Shown in pieces: positions 17,993-27,608 of a DNA stretch of 64,000 bases. Position 1 is the stretch's first letter; each line of letters starts with the position of its first letter. A program made the position numbers and the translations under genes. The notes below the pieces were generated by a model, which worked only from the letters and a program-made list of their open reading frames with translations, was not told the DNA's origin and did not search any database. The DNA comes from Pyropia yezoensis. Taxonomy: Eukaryota > Rhodophyta > Bangiophyceae > Bangiales > Bangiaceae. The stretch is taken from NCBI GenBank assembly GCA_009829735.1, contig CM020620.1, positions 27,622,951-27,686,950 of the forward strand, given 5' to 3'.

Positions 17993-20900
17993 TCACGTTG
18001 AGGGAGGGCTGCTAGGGTCTATCTCATGCCGGGCACAGTATGCCCGGACCTTCTCAGCGGGAAGGTCCTCCACATACTCCCACGTATCATCCTTGGTTTT
18101 GTAGCCAAACCAACGCACCCTCAACATGAGGCGGTCAGTGTCCTCATCCCATCCGTGGTCGATGAACTTATCGAACACGTACTCCTGCGGGCCCTGTTTG
18201 GCCGCAGGCAGTAAGGGGAGGCGCCACGCTTCCAAAGCACGCGCCCAAGCTGGGTCGCCTGCGGGCGGTGGTGCAACTTTGACCACGTCCTGTCCGTTCA
18301 CTGTGCGGACCCCATTGTCACTTTCGATGGTGAAGCGCCGCCCATCAGTACGAAGGACCTGGTACGGCCCCTTCGTCTGGAATACCAACTTACCCCCAGT
18401 TGGGGTGTGTGAGTGAACCAGGACCCAGTCACCCTGCTCGGGGACATGCTTAGCATTGCGCACCTTTTTGTCAAAGGTACGCTTGTAGCGCTTTTGTGCT
18501 TTGTCCATCTCAGCCCTGACTTGAGGGATGAGGTGTTCAAGCCTAGCAGCGAACTCCGCCTTACTCTCAGTAGGAGTAGGCGTACTGCCACCATCCTCCC
18601 TAGTTGGGAGCGACCGCCGCACAGCAATAGACCGCACGCGACGGGGGGTTACAAAAGCGAGGGGTACTTCCCCGGTAGATGAGTGAACCTGCGAATTGTA
18701 GGCAGTAGTAAGAATAGAAATGTATTGGTCCCACGTCTTCACGTGCTCACTCACATAGTGGCGCAGCTGCCGAACAATAGTTTTGTTGAAGCGCTCCACC
18801 TGCCCATTAGTTTGTGGGTGGTAGGGGGTGGCATAGTTTGCCTTAACCCCCAACATGTCCAGCACTCCCTGAAACAGTACAGACGCAAATTGCGGTCCAT
18901 TGTCCGATAGTGTACTATCTGGGATGCCATACGCGGCAACCCAGTGATCTAGGAAGGCTGACACGACCGACATGGCCGTGATCTCTGCCAGTGGGATCGC
19001 TCGCGTAAGTTTCGTGAAGCGGTCACAGATGACCAGGAGGTACTGGTTGCCCTCCTCGGTCACTGGCAGTGGCCCAAGGATGTCCATCGCCGACGCGGCG
19101 AAGGGCTCCTTGTCCGGGAACAATAGCATAGCCGTACTAGGCCGCCGTTCCATCAGACGGTTCTGTGCACAACTTGTGCAGGCAGCCACCCAACTGTAGA
19201 TGTCCACCACCATGGACGGCCAGTAGTACCTGGTCCTCAGGGTCTGGTACAGTTTACTAGACCCCAGGTGTCCACCCGTGGGAGCGTTGTGCTCCCTCTC
19301 AAGGATTCTGCCCTTGAGGGATGCGGGGACGACAAGTTGTTCGGTCCCCTGGAATACCCCCCTCCTCATGAGGAGGCCATCGTCTCCCAGAAAGAACCGC
19401 GTCTCGGCCACTGTATCCAGTGTATCCCTCTGCGACTTGCAGAAGGGATCCTCGGCCTGGGCCTTCACCACCTCGTCCAGGGACAGGGGCACGTACTTAT
19501 TGTTCCCTGGCGCCTCGGGGTTCAGCGCCTGACCCGAGCGCGTGACTACCCCCCCGATGGGGATGTCCTCATCGACTGGTTTAGTGTCCAGCCCCTCGGT
19601 AGGTACCCGAGAGAGGCCGTCGGCAAGGGCATGTTGCCTGCCAGGTCGGTACTCAATATCAAAGTTGAAGGGTGCCAGTTGCACCCTCCACCGATTGAGA
19701 CGAGTGTTCGTACAGTCCGTCTTAAAGATGAACTGCAACGCGCGGTGGTCACAGCGGATGAGGAACTTCTCACCCTCCAGGTAGTGACGAAGTGACGTCA
19801 CCGCCCACACCACTGCGAGTCCTTCCAACTCGGTGACTCCGTAGTTCTTCTCGGCCGAGTTCAGCCCCTTGCTGAAGTATCCCACCGGCAAGTACTCCTT
19901 GTCCGGCTGCTGCTGAAGCAACACACAACCAAGTTGGTTGTAGCTAGCATCCACATCCAGGATGTAGTGGCCTCCCAACCTGGGAATAGCCAGGATAGGG
20001 GGCTTCAGCAGAAGGTCCCGAAGAGTCTCAAAGGATTCCTGCTCCACCCGACTTGGGGGAGGCAGGTTCTTCGGGAGCGTTGAGCTCACTAACTCATTCA
20101 ACGGCTTCGCCACCTTGGCGAAGCCCTTGGTGAAACGTCGGTACACGTTACACATCCCGAGGAAGCTCCTCATCCGGGTCTGGGTCCGGGGGTACTGAGC
20201 CTTACGGATGGCCCTCAAGTTCTTCTCGTTGACGCTGAGACGCCCCGGACGCACAACATGTCCCAAATATTCCACCTCTTGAGTGAAGAGGTGGCACTTA
20301 CTCGCTTTCAGTGACACACCAGCGTCAGCAAGTAGCTTGAACACCTGGCCAAGATGGCCAATGTGTTCCTCCGGACTTCGGGAGAACACAATGATATCGT
20401 CTAGGTACACGAGACAGATCTGCCACCGTACTCCGGCCAGAATCATGTCCATAGCGCGCTGGAAAGTTGCCGGCGCGTTACAAAGGCCAAACGGTAGACG
20501 CTTGCACTGTTAGGTACCACAGTGACAGGTAAAGGTAGTTTTATGCCTGTCTTCCGGGGCAATGGGAATTTGCCAGTACCCCGCGTTACAGTCCAGGGTA
20601 GAGAACACGTTCGCCTCCCCCAGAGAGTCCAGACAGTCGTCCATCCTAGGTAGGGGATACCTGTCCTTCACCGTGCTCTCGTTGAGCTTACGGTAATCGA
20701 TACAGAACCGGGGAGTCCCATCAAATTTAGGGACGATAACCACCGGACTCGCCCACTCGGCGTTGCTGGCCTCGATCACATCGAGGGCCTCCATGCGAGC
20801 AACTTGCTCCTTAACGAGGGCCCTTGAACGGGGTCCTACCCTATACGGTTGTTGGCGTATAGGGGGTGCACCGGGCTTCAACTCGATCCGGTGTTGGGTA

Positions 20901-21976
20901 GCTCTCATGAGTCCCAATTGACCATCCCACAACTTGTGATATTGGTCCAAGAGGCGTTCAACTTGAACCCTCAACCTGGGGGGAACACCCTCCATGTTCA
21001 CATGGGGCCGAGGAGAGGCGGCCGACTTGGCTTGATGCTTCTCCTTTCCGGACTTCGGGTCGCTACTTGCGCCCGCGTTGAGGGTGACCGCTACTACCGG
21101 TCCCTCGTGTTGGTCGATATAGCCGAACTTGGCTCCCGACTTGAAGTACTGGGGCGACGAGCTCAGGTTCATCACCTGGATCCTCCACGGGACTCCGGCT
21201 TTGGAGTCCATCGTGCCAAGGGCAACATGCACTTGGTGCTTGCGAGCAAGACGGGGGTTAGGGTGCACCAACCCGTTCCCCGTATAATCAGTTACAACGT
21301 CCACGTGCGCCACCGAGTTGGGGGGCAACGTGACTTTACGGGCTAAACGCAGGGTAGCAGTAAACCCTTCCCTCACACAGCAAACAGGCTTCGACTGTGA
21401 GACTGTCACAGGAGCCACAGACTTTCCCTTACCAAGGATGGGGATAGTCTCCCCATTCATCAACTTGACCCAGTACTCAGGGCCACAAATCAATGGCACT
21501 TGTGTAACAACATAAGGGGTACCCAGAAGCAGGGGTACCGATATATTCTCAACTACACCATAGGTCACGTCGACCTCATGGGTCCCCAACCTAGTTGGTA
21601 GGGTCACGGCACCAACGATGGGAAGTACCCCACCATTGATGCCAATCATATGGTCAGCTTTGGACCTCCAGCGTTGGAGCTTCACCTCCTTTGGTAACAG
21701 CGACTTGCGAATCAAGGAGGCTCCTGACCCGGTATCAAGTACGATACGGGCACAACAGGCGCGGCCGGGGGCAAGTTGCACCCGTCCAGCCACCTGGAAG
21801 TTCTCACCCGTCAGCACCGCGATGACCCGACGTGGGTTTACGTTTTTGGGGAGTCCTACCCGAGGTGGGCGGACTCCCTTAGGTCGCCGCAGTATTCGGC
21901 ACGGTTGGTTCGTCCTCTTGGCCCACTTGGCCGAGGATGCCGTTGTGAGCTTCGGACGGCCAGCTCCAACGGTCAT
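17993..21976 (-). pseudogene. pol: Element 2 pol (one in-frame stop)
   Basis: A single reading frame from 21976 down to 17993 interrupted only by TAA at 20512-20510, within the RT just before the C-K-R-L-P-F-G segment. Protease D-T-G-S lies near 21735, RT Y-L-D-D near 20405, and RNase H follows with its acidic residues and a H-A-L-A-D-G-L-S-R box. The integrase has an H-H-C-C finger (around 19290-19150), D, D and E, and the typical Y-H-P-Q-T-N-G-Q-V-E-R-F-N stretch. A C-terminal chromodomain (about 18185-18020) has W-F-G-Y-K and D-T-W-E-Y. The start ATG overlaps the gag stop as ATGA. With the single stop this copy looks recently active but now defective, unless the stop is a sequence error. 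Confidence 0.93.
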
Positions 21977-21985
21977 TCGTTTCCC
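21939..21985 (-). promoter_or_regulatory. Candidate -1 frameshift site with pseudoknot, Element 2
   Basis: The heptamer G-GGA-AAC (21985-21979) is in the gag frame, one codon before the gag TGA (21975-21973). Twelve nt beyond it, two 5-bp pairings interleave: GAGCT (21966-21962) with AGCTC (21951-21947), and GCCGT (21960-21956) with ACGGC (21943-21939). The order stem1-stem2-stem1-stem2 is that of an H-type pseudoknot. The spacing is longer than usual, and folding was not computed. Confidence 0.55.
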
Positions 21986-23943
21986 GCCGACTTGGCGTCC
22001 GAATCTGAGGGCGGGGAGGAAGACGACGAGTCCGAGGACGACGTGTCCGCCTCCTCCGCCGAGGGTGTGGCGACCGCGACGACCGGTCGGGACCCACCCT
22101 CGCGGCGTGAACTTACTTCGTTCGTAGCCGACTTCTTACTCGCATTCCTAACAAGTTGTGGGATGCGTTTACTCAACTTGGGACAATCATATGCCCAGTG
22201 TCCATCGGAGTTGCAGTTCCAACACCGATTGTCTGTTTCGGGAGGGGTCTTCCCGACTGGGGATGACGAAGAGGTACCCTGGGAAGTTCCCACGGCAGCT
22301 ACCACCCTCTCCTTGCGGATTCGGCGTGCCTCTCTCAACTCTCTGGCTCGGCGCGCCTCCTCCCGTTCCTTGGCCAACTCGGCTTGACGCTCCTGGCGTT
22401 GTTCCTCCCGCAACTTGCGGTAGGCCTCGCCTCTGCGGTAGGCGAACCTAGCCAACTCGGCCAGGGTCGCCCGGGCAGTGTTATGCTCCCGGGTCTCCAT
22501 CCGGACTGACCAATGGAGTCCCTCCACAAACCGACTCTTCACCACAGCTTGTGGATGAAGAAACCCACAAAGATTGTTGAACTTACGGACTCGCTCCGCA
22601 AAGGACAACTCGTCCTCCGCCTCTTCCTGATGGGCTTGCGTAAACTCCTCGACTTGAGAAGCCAGCGCCGCTTCATCAACCATGGCCCTCAACAACCAAT
22701 TGACGAGCTCCAAATAGGACGTCACCTCCCCAGCGCCTCCACTTGAGGAGCTGGGCATGACGGAAATAAGTTCTGTCCGCAGGTCTCCCTTCGTAAACTC
22801 CTGTAGCATGTAAAAAGCCATGCCTTCACTTATGGCATTGTCGTCACAGGCTTTTGTCAAACGACGTAGGAACTCAAAGACACGGAGGGGGGGAGTTCCA
22901 TCCCACTCCGCTTTGTGCCCAAAAGAGTGAAGTGCATTCTTCTTGGCACGGCCCATGGCTCGGGCCTGGTCAGGACCATACGCCACCGACTTGTTGTGGA
23001 GGGCGTAGGTCTCACAATCAAAGATCCTCTGGTAGACCGGGTTGGTTACCTGGACCTTGGGCGGCACCTCACGTTGAGGGAACAGCCGCGGGGGCACTGG
23101 GGTAAGTTCACCCTCAGTGCCTGTAGTCCGGCGCGGCGCGCTTGGTGTAGCCGCCGGCGTTGCCGGGGGGAACTCCCCCATAAAGGGCGTATGCCCCACC
23201 GAGTATGGTGTGGCTCCCTCGTTGGGAGTCACAGGTGTCGCCCCCTGTTCGGGGCGACCCGAGATAGGCGTGAGGAGGGATTCCGCCTGTGCCCGCGGGC
23301 TCGAAAGCCCCGATCCGGTCTGGACATTAAGGCCATCTGGCAAACTCGCCACAATCTGATTCAGAATAGTATTCGTCATCGTGACCACCAGGTCCGGCAA
23401 AGTCTGCCGCAACACATTGGTCGCCTCCCGACGGACAGTGTCCGCGAGGAGTGGATTGACGACTCCAGTTGAGTCTCGGTCCGCCTCCGGGAGTCCACCT
23501 GAGGGGTAACCACGTTCCTCAGGGGTCTCAACCGGGGGCATGGGCGCAAGCCCATCGCCGACCAACGGAGGTCCGCCGTCCTCCGAAAGCCTAGTTGGCG
23601 ACGGCTCCAAGCCAAATTTGGCTCCAACCCGAGTGGAACCCGCGGGGACAGTCCTCACCCCTTGGGACGTTCCCGTTGAGTATACCCCGCGGTGGCCAGA
23701 CTTCGGCCCACCCACATCAGAAGTGTCACCCGAGTGAACTCCGGACTGAGTCGGGGTGGCCTGTTGCCCGCCCGCACTTCCAATCCTGCTGGCTTGAGGG
23801 ACCTCTAGTCCCTCTGCGACCCCAGGTAAACCCACCTGTGTCTCACCAGTATTCAAAGGCACTGAGGTACGTGCGTCACCCGTGTACTCCCCGGACGACG
23901 GGGGGTCCGAACTAGCCATGTTGGCTGACGATCCGTATGACAC
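21973..23943 (-). CDS. gag: Element 2 gag
   Basis: A 656-residue polyprotein with a low-complexity N-terminal third, a helical capsid-like centre (about residues 300-520), a charged Arg/Glu coiled-coil-like stretch, then a CCHC knuckle CWNCNSDGHWAYDC. It ends A-G-N-E-stop like Element 1. A second in-frame Met (9th residue) is an equally good start. Intact. It shares domain order, but little obvious sequence, with gag of Element 1. Confidence 0.88.
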   Translation of the reverse strand: MSYGSSANMASSDPPSSGEYTGDARTSVPLNTGETQVGLPGVAEGLEVPQASRIGSAGGQQATPTQSGVHSGDTSDVGGPKSGHRGVYSTGTSQGVRTVPAGSTRVGAKFGLEPSPTRLSEDGGPPLVGDGLAPMPPVETPEERGYPSGGLPEADRDSTGVVNPLLADTVRREATNVLRQTLPDLVVTMTNTILNQIVASLPDGLNVQTGSGLSSPRAQAESLLTPISGRPEQGATPVTPNEGATPYSVGHTPFMGEFPPATPAATPSAPRRTTGTEGELTPVPPRLFPQREVPPKVQVTNPVYQRIFDCETYALHNKSVAYGPDQARAMGRAKKNALHSFGHKAEWDGTPPLRVFEFLRRLTKACDDNAISEGMAFYMLQEFTKGDLRTELISVMPSSSSGGAGEVTSYLELVNWLLRAMVDEAALASQVEEFTQAHQEEAEDELSFAERVRKFNNLCGFLHPQAVVKSRFVEGLHWSVRMETREHNTARATLAELARFAYRRGEAYRKLREEQRQERQAELAKEREEARRARELREARRIRKERVVAAVGTSQGTSSSSPVGKTPPETDNRCWNCNSDGHWAYDCPKLSKRIPQLVRNASKKSATNEVSSRREGGSRPVVAVATPSAEEADTSSSDSSSSSPPSDSDAKSAGNE

Positions 23944-24017
23944 GGTCCAAGTCCACCGTTCCTCTGAGACAGAGGGCCCCCTACACCCGGGTGCACCCGG
24001 AGGTAAAGTTTACCTCT

Positions 24018-24036
24018 GTCCCCTGCTGCTCCACCA
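24018..24036 (-). other. Primer binding site of Element 2
   Basis: TGGTGGAGCAGCAGGGGAC on the minus strand, two bases from the LTR; identical to the PBS of Element 1. Confidence 0.85.
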
Positions 24037-24038
24037 AA

Positions 24039-24507
24039 TGTGGCAAAAACCACTTGCACACACGACACCCAAGTTGGGGCGGTGTACAAGGGCTGCCTCC
24101 CGTGTCGGGGGAACCGGAAGAAGTGCAAGTCGCACACACTCTGTCCCTGTTGTGGGGCAAACCCCCCACGGACAAACAAGAGGATGGTGTGTGGTCCAAC
24201 AGTTTCTTGGTCGGGACGGGGACGCAGGGCCAAGCCCCGCTGTCCCTCCCCTTATCCCCCCAGGGTCCCCTCAGAATCTCGCCACTCAGAATCTCCCACC
24301 CCAGCACCTGCCCACCGGGCCACACGAAAATTCAAGACGATAAATGCAGAAAACCCTCAAATCCAAGTTGGATTTACTACTAAGCTAACTATCCCAAACT
24401 TAGGGAATATGGACCCAAATGCAGGGGGAGGAACGGATCAGGCTAGTGGCCTGCCGCCCCTTGCATGGCACGTGTTGCCCCGCTACCTGGGGGTCAATAC
24501 TGCCACA
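24039..24507 (-). repeat. Element 2 5' LTR (right copy)
   Basis: 469 bp, same ends as the left copy, with only a handful of base differences. Palindromes at 24068-24078 and 24359-24375. No clear TATA box was seen in either direction. Confidence 0.95.
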
Positions 24508-24611
24508 CTGGGTTTCACCTTTTCGAAGGGGCCCAACCACTACGACATGGCACGCGAGAAGCCGTCCGTCATCCGCCAGCGGGAGGACTTCATCGACACC
24601 CTGCGGAGGTA

Positions 24612-24657
24612 TTGTCCCTGACGCAATTCTGGATCAAGCGACGCAAATGTGGATCAC
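24612..24657 (+). repeat. Left TIR plus tandem subterminal motif of the pogo element
   Basis: Two 20-bp motifs in tandem: TGACGCAATTCTGGATCAAG, then CGACGCAAATGTGGATCACC. The consensus is GACGCAAnTnTGGATCA. The inner one recurs inverted at 27381-27400. These are likely transposase binding sites (inference). Confidence 0.8.
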
Positions 24658-25263
24658 CAGAATCGTCGATTCCAGCTCGTTTGCCCGTCGTGTTTTGCCT
24701 CCAGCGACGCCCCTGCTTCTCTTGTAGGCCGATAAGAAAAAAAAACATACGTACGGGCAGCTCCAGAGAAGGCGCATCTTTTGGTCCAAGAAAATGATGC
24801 TATGCTCGAAGAAACACCAGAATGATCGCTTGATCTCTGCTGTACAGGGCATCTCAGCGACGAAGTGCCCGTAGCGTTTCTTATCAAGTCGATCGATCGG
24901 GGCCAAGTACGCACCACGTGATCCAGTCTGCTCTTCCCTGCCCGCGCGCCTTCTCACCTCCTCCTGCAGCGGTCTGTTGCCCGCGCGCGCACTTTTTGAC
25001 CTCTCCCCTCTGCCGCTGAGCCTGGGGCAGGCACGCGCGCAGTCTGACCGCCTGTGCCGGCGACGCCACTCCTCTTAAGAGTACCTGAGGCGCAAGAGCG
25101 GCGGCATTCCCGCCTCTCAGCAATCTGTCCCGCCACACCTCCGGCCGCCCCCCCGCCGCCCCCCTCCCTTGCTCCCTCTTCCCTCGGTATCTTCTTACAC
25201 CTCACCACCACGGCTTCCGCCGTCCCCCACCCCCTCGTGTCAATTCGGCTCTGTCCTGGCAGT

Positions 25264-27117
25264 ATGCCGTCGACTACACGAGCAAGTACCAAGGCGGCTA
25301 GAGCCGCTGGGTTGGCTCAGGCTGTACGTCTGGCGTCGTCACGGACCTGTACGCGTCGTGCGGCACTGGCCATTGTCAACGTCGGTCGAGCTGCCAACAC
25401 CCGAGTGTCGTGCGGCAGCTTGGCGAGGGCGCTGACGCAGAGTACCGCCAGAAAGCCCCCTGGGAGGCGCACCAAGCTCACTGCTGCGCACGAGATGCTC
25501 ATCGTTGACGCCATCAAGGAATTCCAGCGGAGTGGCTTCAACATCACGAAAGAGCACCTCATTGAAGCTGTGGCCGATGCTGTCAAGGACTTACCGGCCG
25601 AGGAGCAAGAGAAGTGGAAGGATGGGCGGCCATCTGAGCACTGGGTGCGGCTGTTCTGTCGTCGACACGGAATGCGTCTGAAGAAGGAGAGCCTGCTCGA
25701 GTCAGTACGCGCGCGCGCCATGACGAAGGCCAACTTGGCGACGCACTTCTCAACGATGGCGTACCTCATCCAAGAGCACAACATCACGCCAGACCGGATG
25801 AGCAATTGGGACGAGACGGGGTTCTCTTTTGGAAAGCTGACCACGGCAAGCAAGAAGGTGATTATGGACCCTGCTGTCGGGCAGTCTGTTACGCATGGCG
25901 TCGATGTAGGCGGCTACGCGGAGCACATCACGTTGGCAGCCTCCATCACGGCGGATGGGCGCGCCCTTGCCCCCCTCGTCGTCTTGCCTGGGGTGGAGGC
26001 CAAGTACCGGACGCTGGTGGACGGGGTCAACCAGACGCCGGCCGACTTCCTACCACAGGGCGCGCTTGTTTGCTACAGGTCGCCCGCCGGCGTGAACAGT
26101 GGCATCATGGAGGTGTGGGCCAAGAGCTACCTCGAGCAGACCAAGGAGTTGCGGGCAACGGGCAAGACAATGGTCATCTTTGACGGATACTCCAGTCACC
26201 TGTCCGTCTCGGTATTGCTGTTGTTAAAGGACAACAACGTCGTTGTTTATGCACTGCCGTCCTACACGTCGCACGTCACGCAGCCCCTCGACGTGGCCGT
26301 CTTCGGGCCCATGAAGGCTCACGCTCGGCAGCGGCTGAGCGTGTTCTCCAATAGCCCTGCCAATGCAGGCGCCAAGCTCAACGTGTATGTAGCGTGCGAG
26401 ATCATGACGCAGGCGTACGTGTTGTCGATGACGCCCGCCAACGTCAAGGCTGGCTTCAGCCGCACGGGCATTCACCCCCTGAGCCCGCACGTCTTCACTG
26501 ACGCCTCTTTTGAGCTCAGCCAGCGGTACGAGACGGACACCATTCCCAACGAGGCGTGGGTGGACGTAGCTTCGCGCTTCTTTAAGGACGGTGGGTCGCT
26601 TACTTCGAGCGTCAAGGTGCTTAAGAACAGGACAGTGGACACCGGCGCGGGCTGCCACGTCACCACGGACAGTGTCATCGCCGTGCTGGAGAAGCGAGCA
26701 GCGGAAAAGACCGCCGAGGAGGCCCGCAAGGAGCAGGCCGCCAAGGACCGCGCGGCGGACAAGGACGAGCGAGCAGCTGCGCGGAAGGAGAAAGCCGCTG
26801 GTATTGCGGCGCGAGCGGCGACGCGCACGGCAGTGGCTGAAGCAGCTGAGGAACGCAACCTGCAGTCACTGGCTGCAGCTCGCCAAGGTCGCCGAGTGGC
26901 GGCGCGGTCCTTGGTGGCCCGTCGCGTGATCGCCAAGATGCGAAACGGCGGGGGTGGGGGAGAGCGTAGGGGTCGGGGCGTTGGTGGGAATGATGATTGG
27001 GGCGTGGGTGCCGGTAGGGTCGCGGGTGGAGGGGGGGGTGGGGGCGGGGGTGGGGACGGGGGCGGGGACGGGGGTGGGGACGGGGGTGGGAGTGCAGGTG
27101 GAGCGTCTGCGCTGTAG
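25264..27117 (+). CDS. Pogo/Tigger-type DDE transposase
   Basis: 617 residues from ATG 25264; an upstream in-frame Met at 25054 would add a Pro-rich leader, which I judge untranslated. The basic N-terminus is followed by a CENP-B-type helix-turn-helix (about residues 60-150; G-R-P-S-E-H-W-V and a C-R-R-H-G-M core). The DDE_1-type catalytic domain has NWDETGFSFG, VIFDGYSSHLS and THVTQPLD-like VTQPLDVAVFGPMK, giving the D-D-D triad of pogo enzymes. An Ala/Lys/Glu-rich coiled tail follows, ending in a Gly-Asp repeat encoded by a 12-bp G-rich minisatellite (about 27030-27100). It is the only gene of the element and would cut and paste it at TA. No break seen. Confidence 0.88.
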   Translation: MPSTTRASTKAARAAGLAQAVRLASSRTCTRRAALAIVNVGRAANTRVSCGSLARALTQSTARKPPGRRTKLTAAHEMLIVDAIKEFQRSGFNITKEHLIEAVADAVKDLPAEEQEKWKDGRPSEHWVRLFCRRHGMRLKKESLLESVRARAMTKANLATHFSTMAYLIQEHNITPDRMSNWDETGFSFGKLTTASKKVIMDPAVGQSVTHGVDVGGYAEHITLAASITADGRALAPLVVLPGVEAKYRTLVDGVNQTPADFLPQGALVCYRSPAGVNSGIMEVWAKSYLEQTKELRATGKTMVIFDGYSSHLSVSVLLLLKDNNVVVYALPSYTSHVTQPLDVAVFGPMKAHARQRLSVFSNSPANAGAKLNVYVACEIMTQAYVLSMTPANVKAGFSRTGIHPLSPHVFTDASFELSQRYETDTIPNEAWVDVASRFFKDGGSLTSSVKVLKNRTVDTGAGCHVTTDSVIAVLEKRAAEKTAEEARKEQAAKDRAADKDERAAARKEKAAGIAARAATRTAVAEAAEERNLQSLAAARQGRRVAARSLVARRVIAKMRNGGGGGERRGRGVGGNDDWGVGAGRVAGGGGGGGGGGDGGGDGGGDGGGSAGGASAL

Positions 27118-27380
27118 CAGCTTCGCACCCGAGCACGTTCTCGATCGAACCAAAATTCATAGGTCTGAAAATCAAAGAATACATACTTATATTACTGTAA
27201 GCTATATTTTTGTAATTAGGTGTCTTCGACCAATAGAATGTTGTTCTGGTTGGTGTAAGTGCGCATTAATCAGACTTACTTCCGATCAAATACCGCATTT
27301 CTTCGCGCACTCGATCGGCGATGGTCAAACTTTGGTCGCTCTTCGATCGCAAGTAGCCCCTTGTAACCATGTCGAATACT

Positions 27381-27608
27381 GTGATCCACATTTGCGTCGC
27401 CCGCGTCACGCCCGTGTAACGCTGACGACACCACTTCAGGCTACGAAAGAGACATGAAGGAGTAGAGAAAAGGTGGTACTTGTCGAAGGTAAAAGAACCG
27501 TCTCCTCATGCTCTTTCTGGATCTGTCCTCACGCGTTCTCTCCGATGAGCTCCTCGGCAGCTATGCTCAAAAAACAACAATCTTGATCCAGAATTGCGTC
27601 AGGGACAA
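27381..27608 (-). repeat. Right subterminal motif and right TIR of the pogo element
   Basis: An inverted perfect 20-bp copy of 24638-24657 at 27381-27400, then about 180 bp of unrelated sequence, then the terminal repeat at 27582-27608. On the left the two motifs are adjacent, so the ends are asymmetric. Confidence 0.8.

Larger units (their letters stand above)
15127..24507 (-). mobile_element. Element 2: Ty3/gypsy chromovirus LTR retrotransposon with antisense ORF
   Basis: LTRs 15127-15595 and 24039-24507, both 469 bp and nearly identical, with TGTGGCA/TGCCACA ends. The target duplication CTGGG lies at 15122-15126 and 24508-24512. Layout is as in Element 1: minus-strand gag (23943-21973) and pol (21976-17993), a plus-strand ORF (15937-17881) in the env position, then polypurine tract and LTR. 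Damage is light: one in-frame stop in pol and one base shift in the antisense ORF. The RT box Y-L-D-D, integrase D-D-E and chromodomain are intact. It shares its PBS with Element 1, but its LTRs and proteins are clearly divergent. It sits inside the transposase gene starting at 14412. Confidence 0.95.
24612..27608 (+). mobile_element. Pogo/Tigger-type DNA transposon
   Basis: 2,997 bp with perfect 27-bp terminal inverted repeats (24612-24638 and 27582-27608), starting TTGTCCCTGACG, and flanked by TA on both sides (24610-24611, 27609-27610). It holds one long transposase gene. The insertion lies within the older IS630-like transposase gene; excision leaving one TA restores that frame. Perfect ends and an open transposase suggest a young, possibly active copy. 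Confidence 0.93.

Noticed and set aside
24040..24621. Apparent 193-residue gene crossing the right LTR of Element 2
   Set aside because: It fuses LTR sequence with the transposase fragment 24513-24609; the fusion is an accident of the insertion border.
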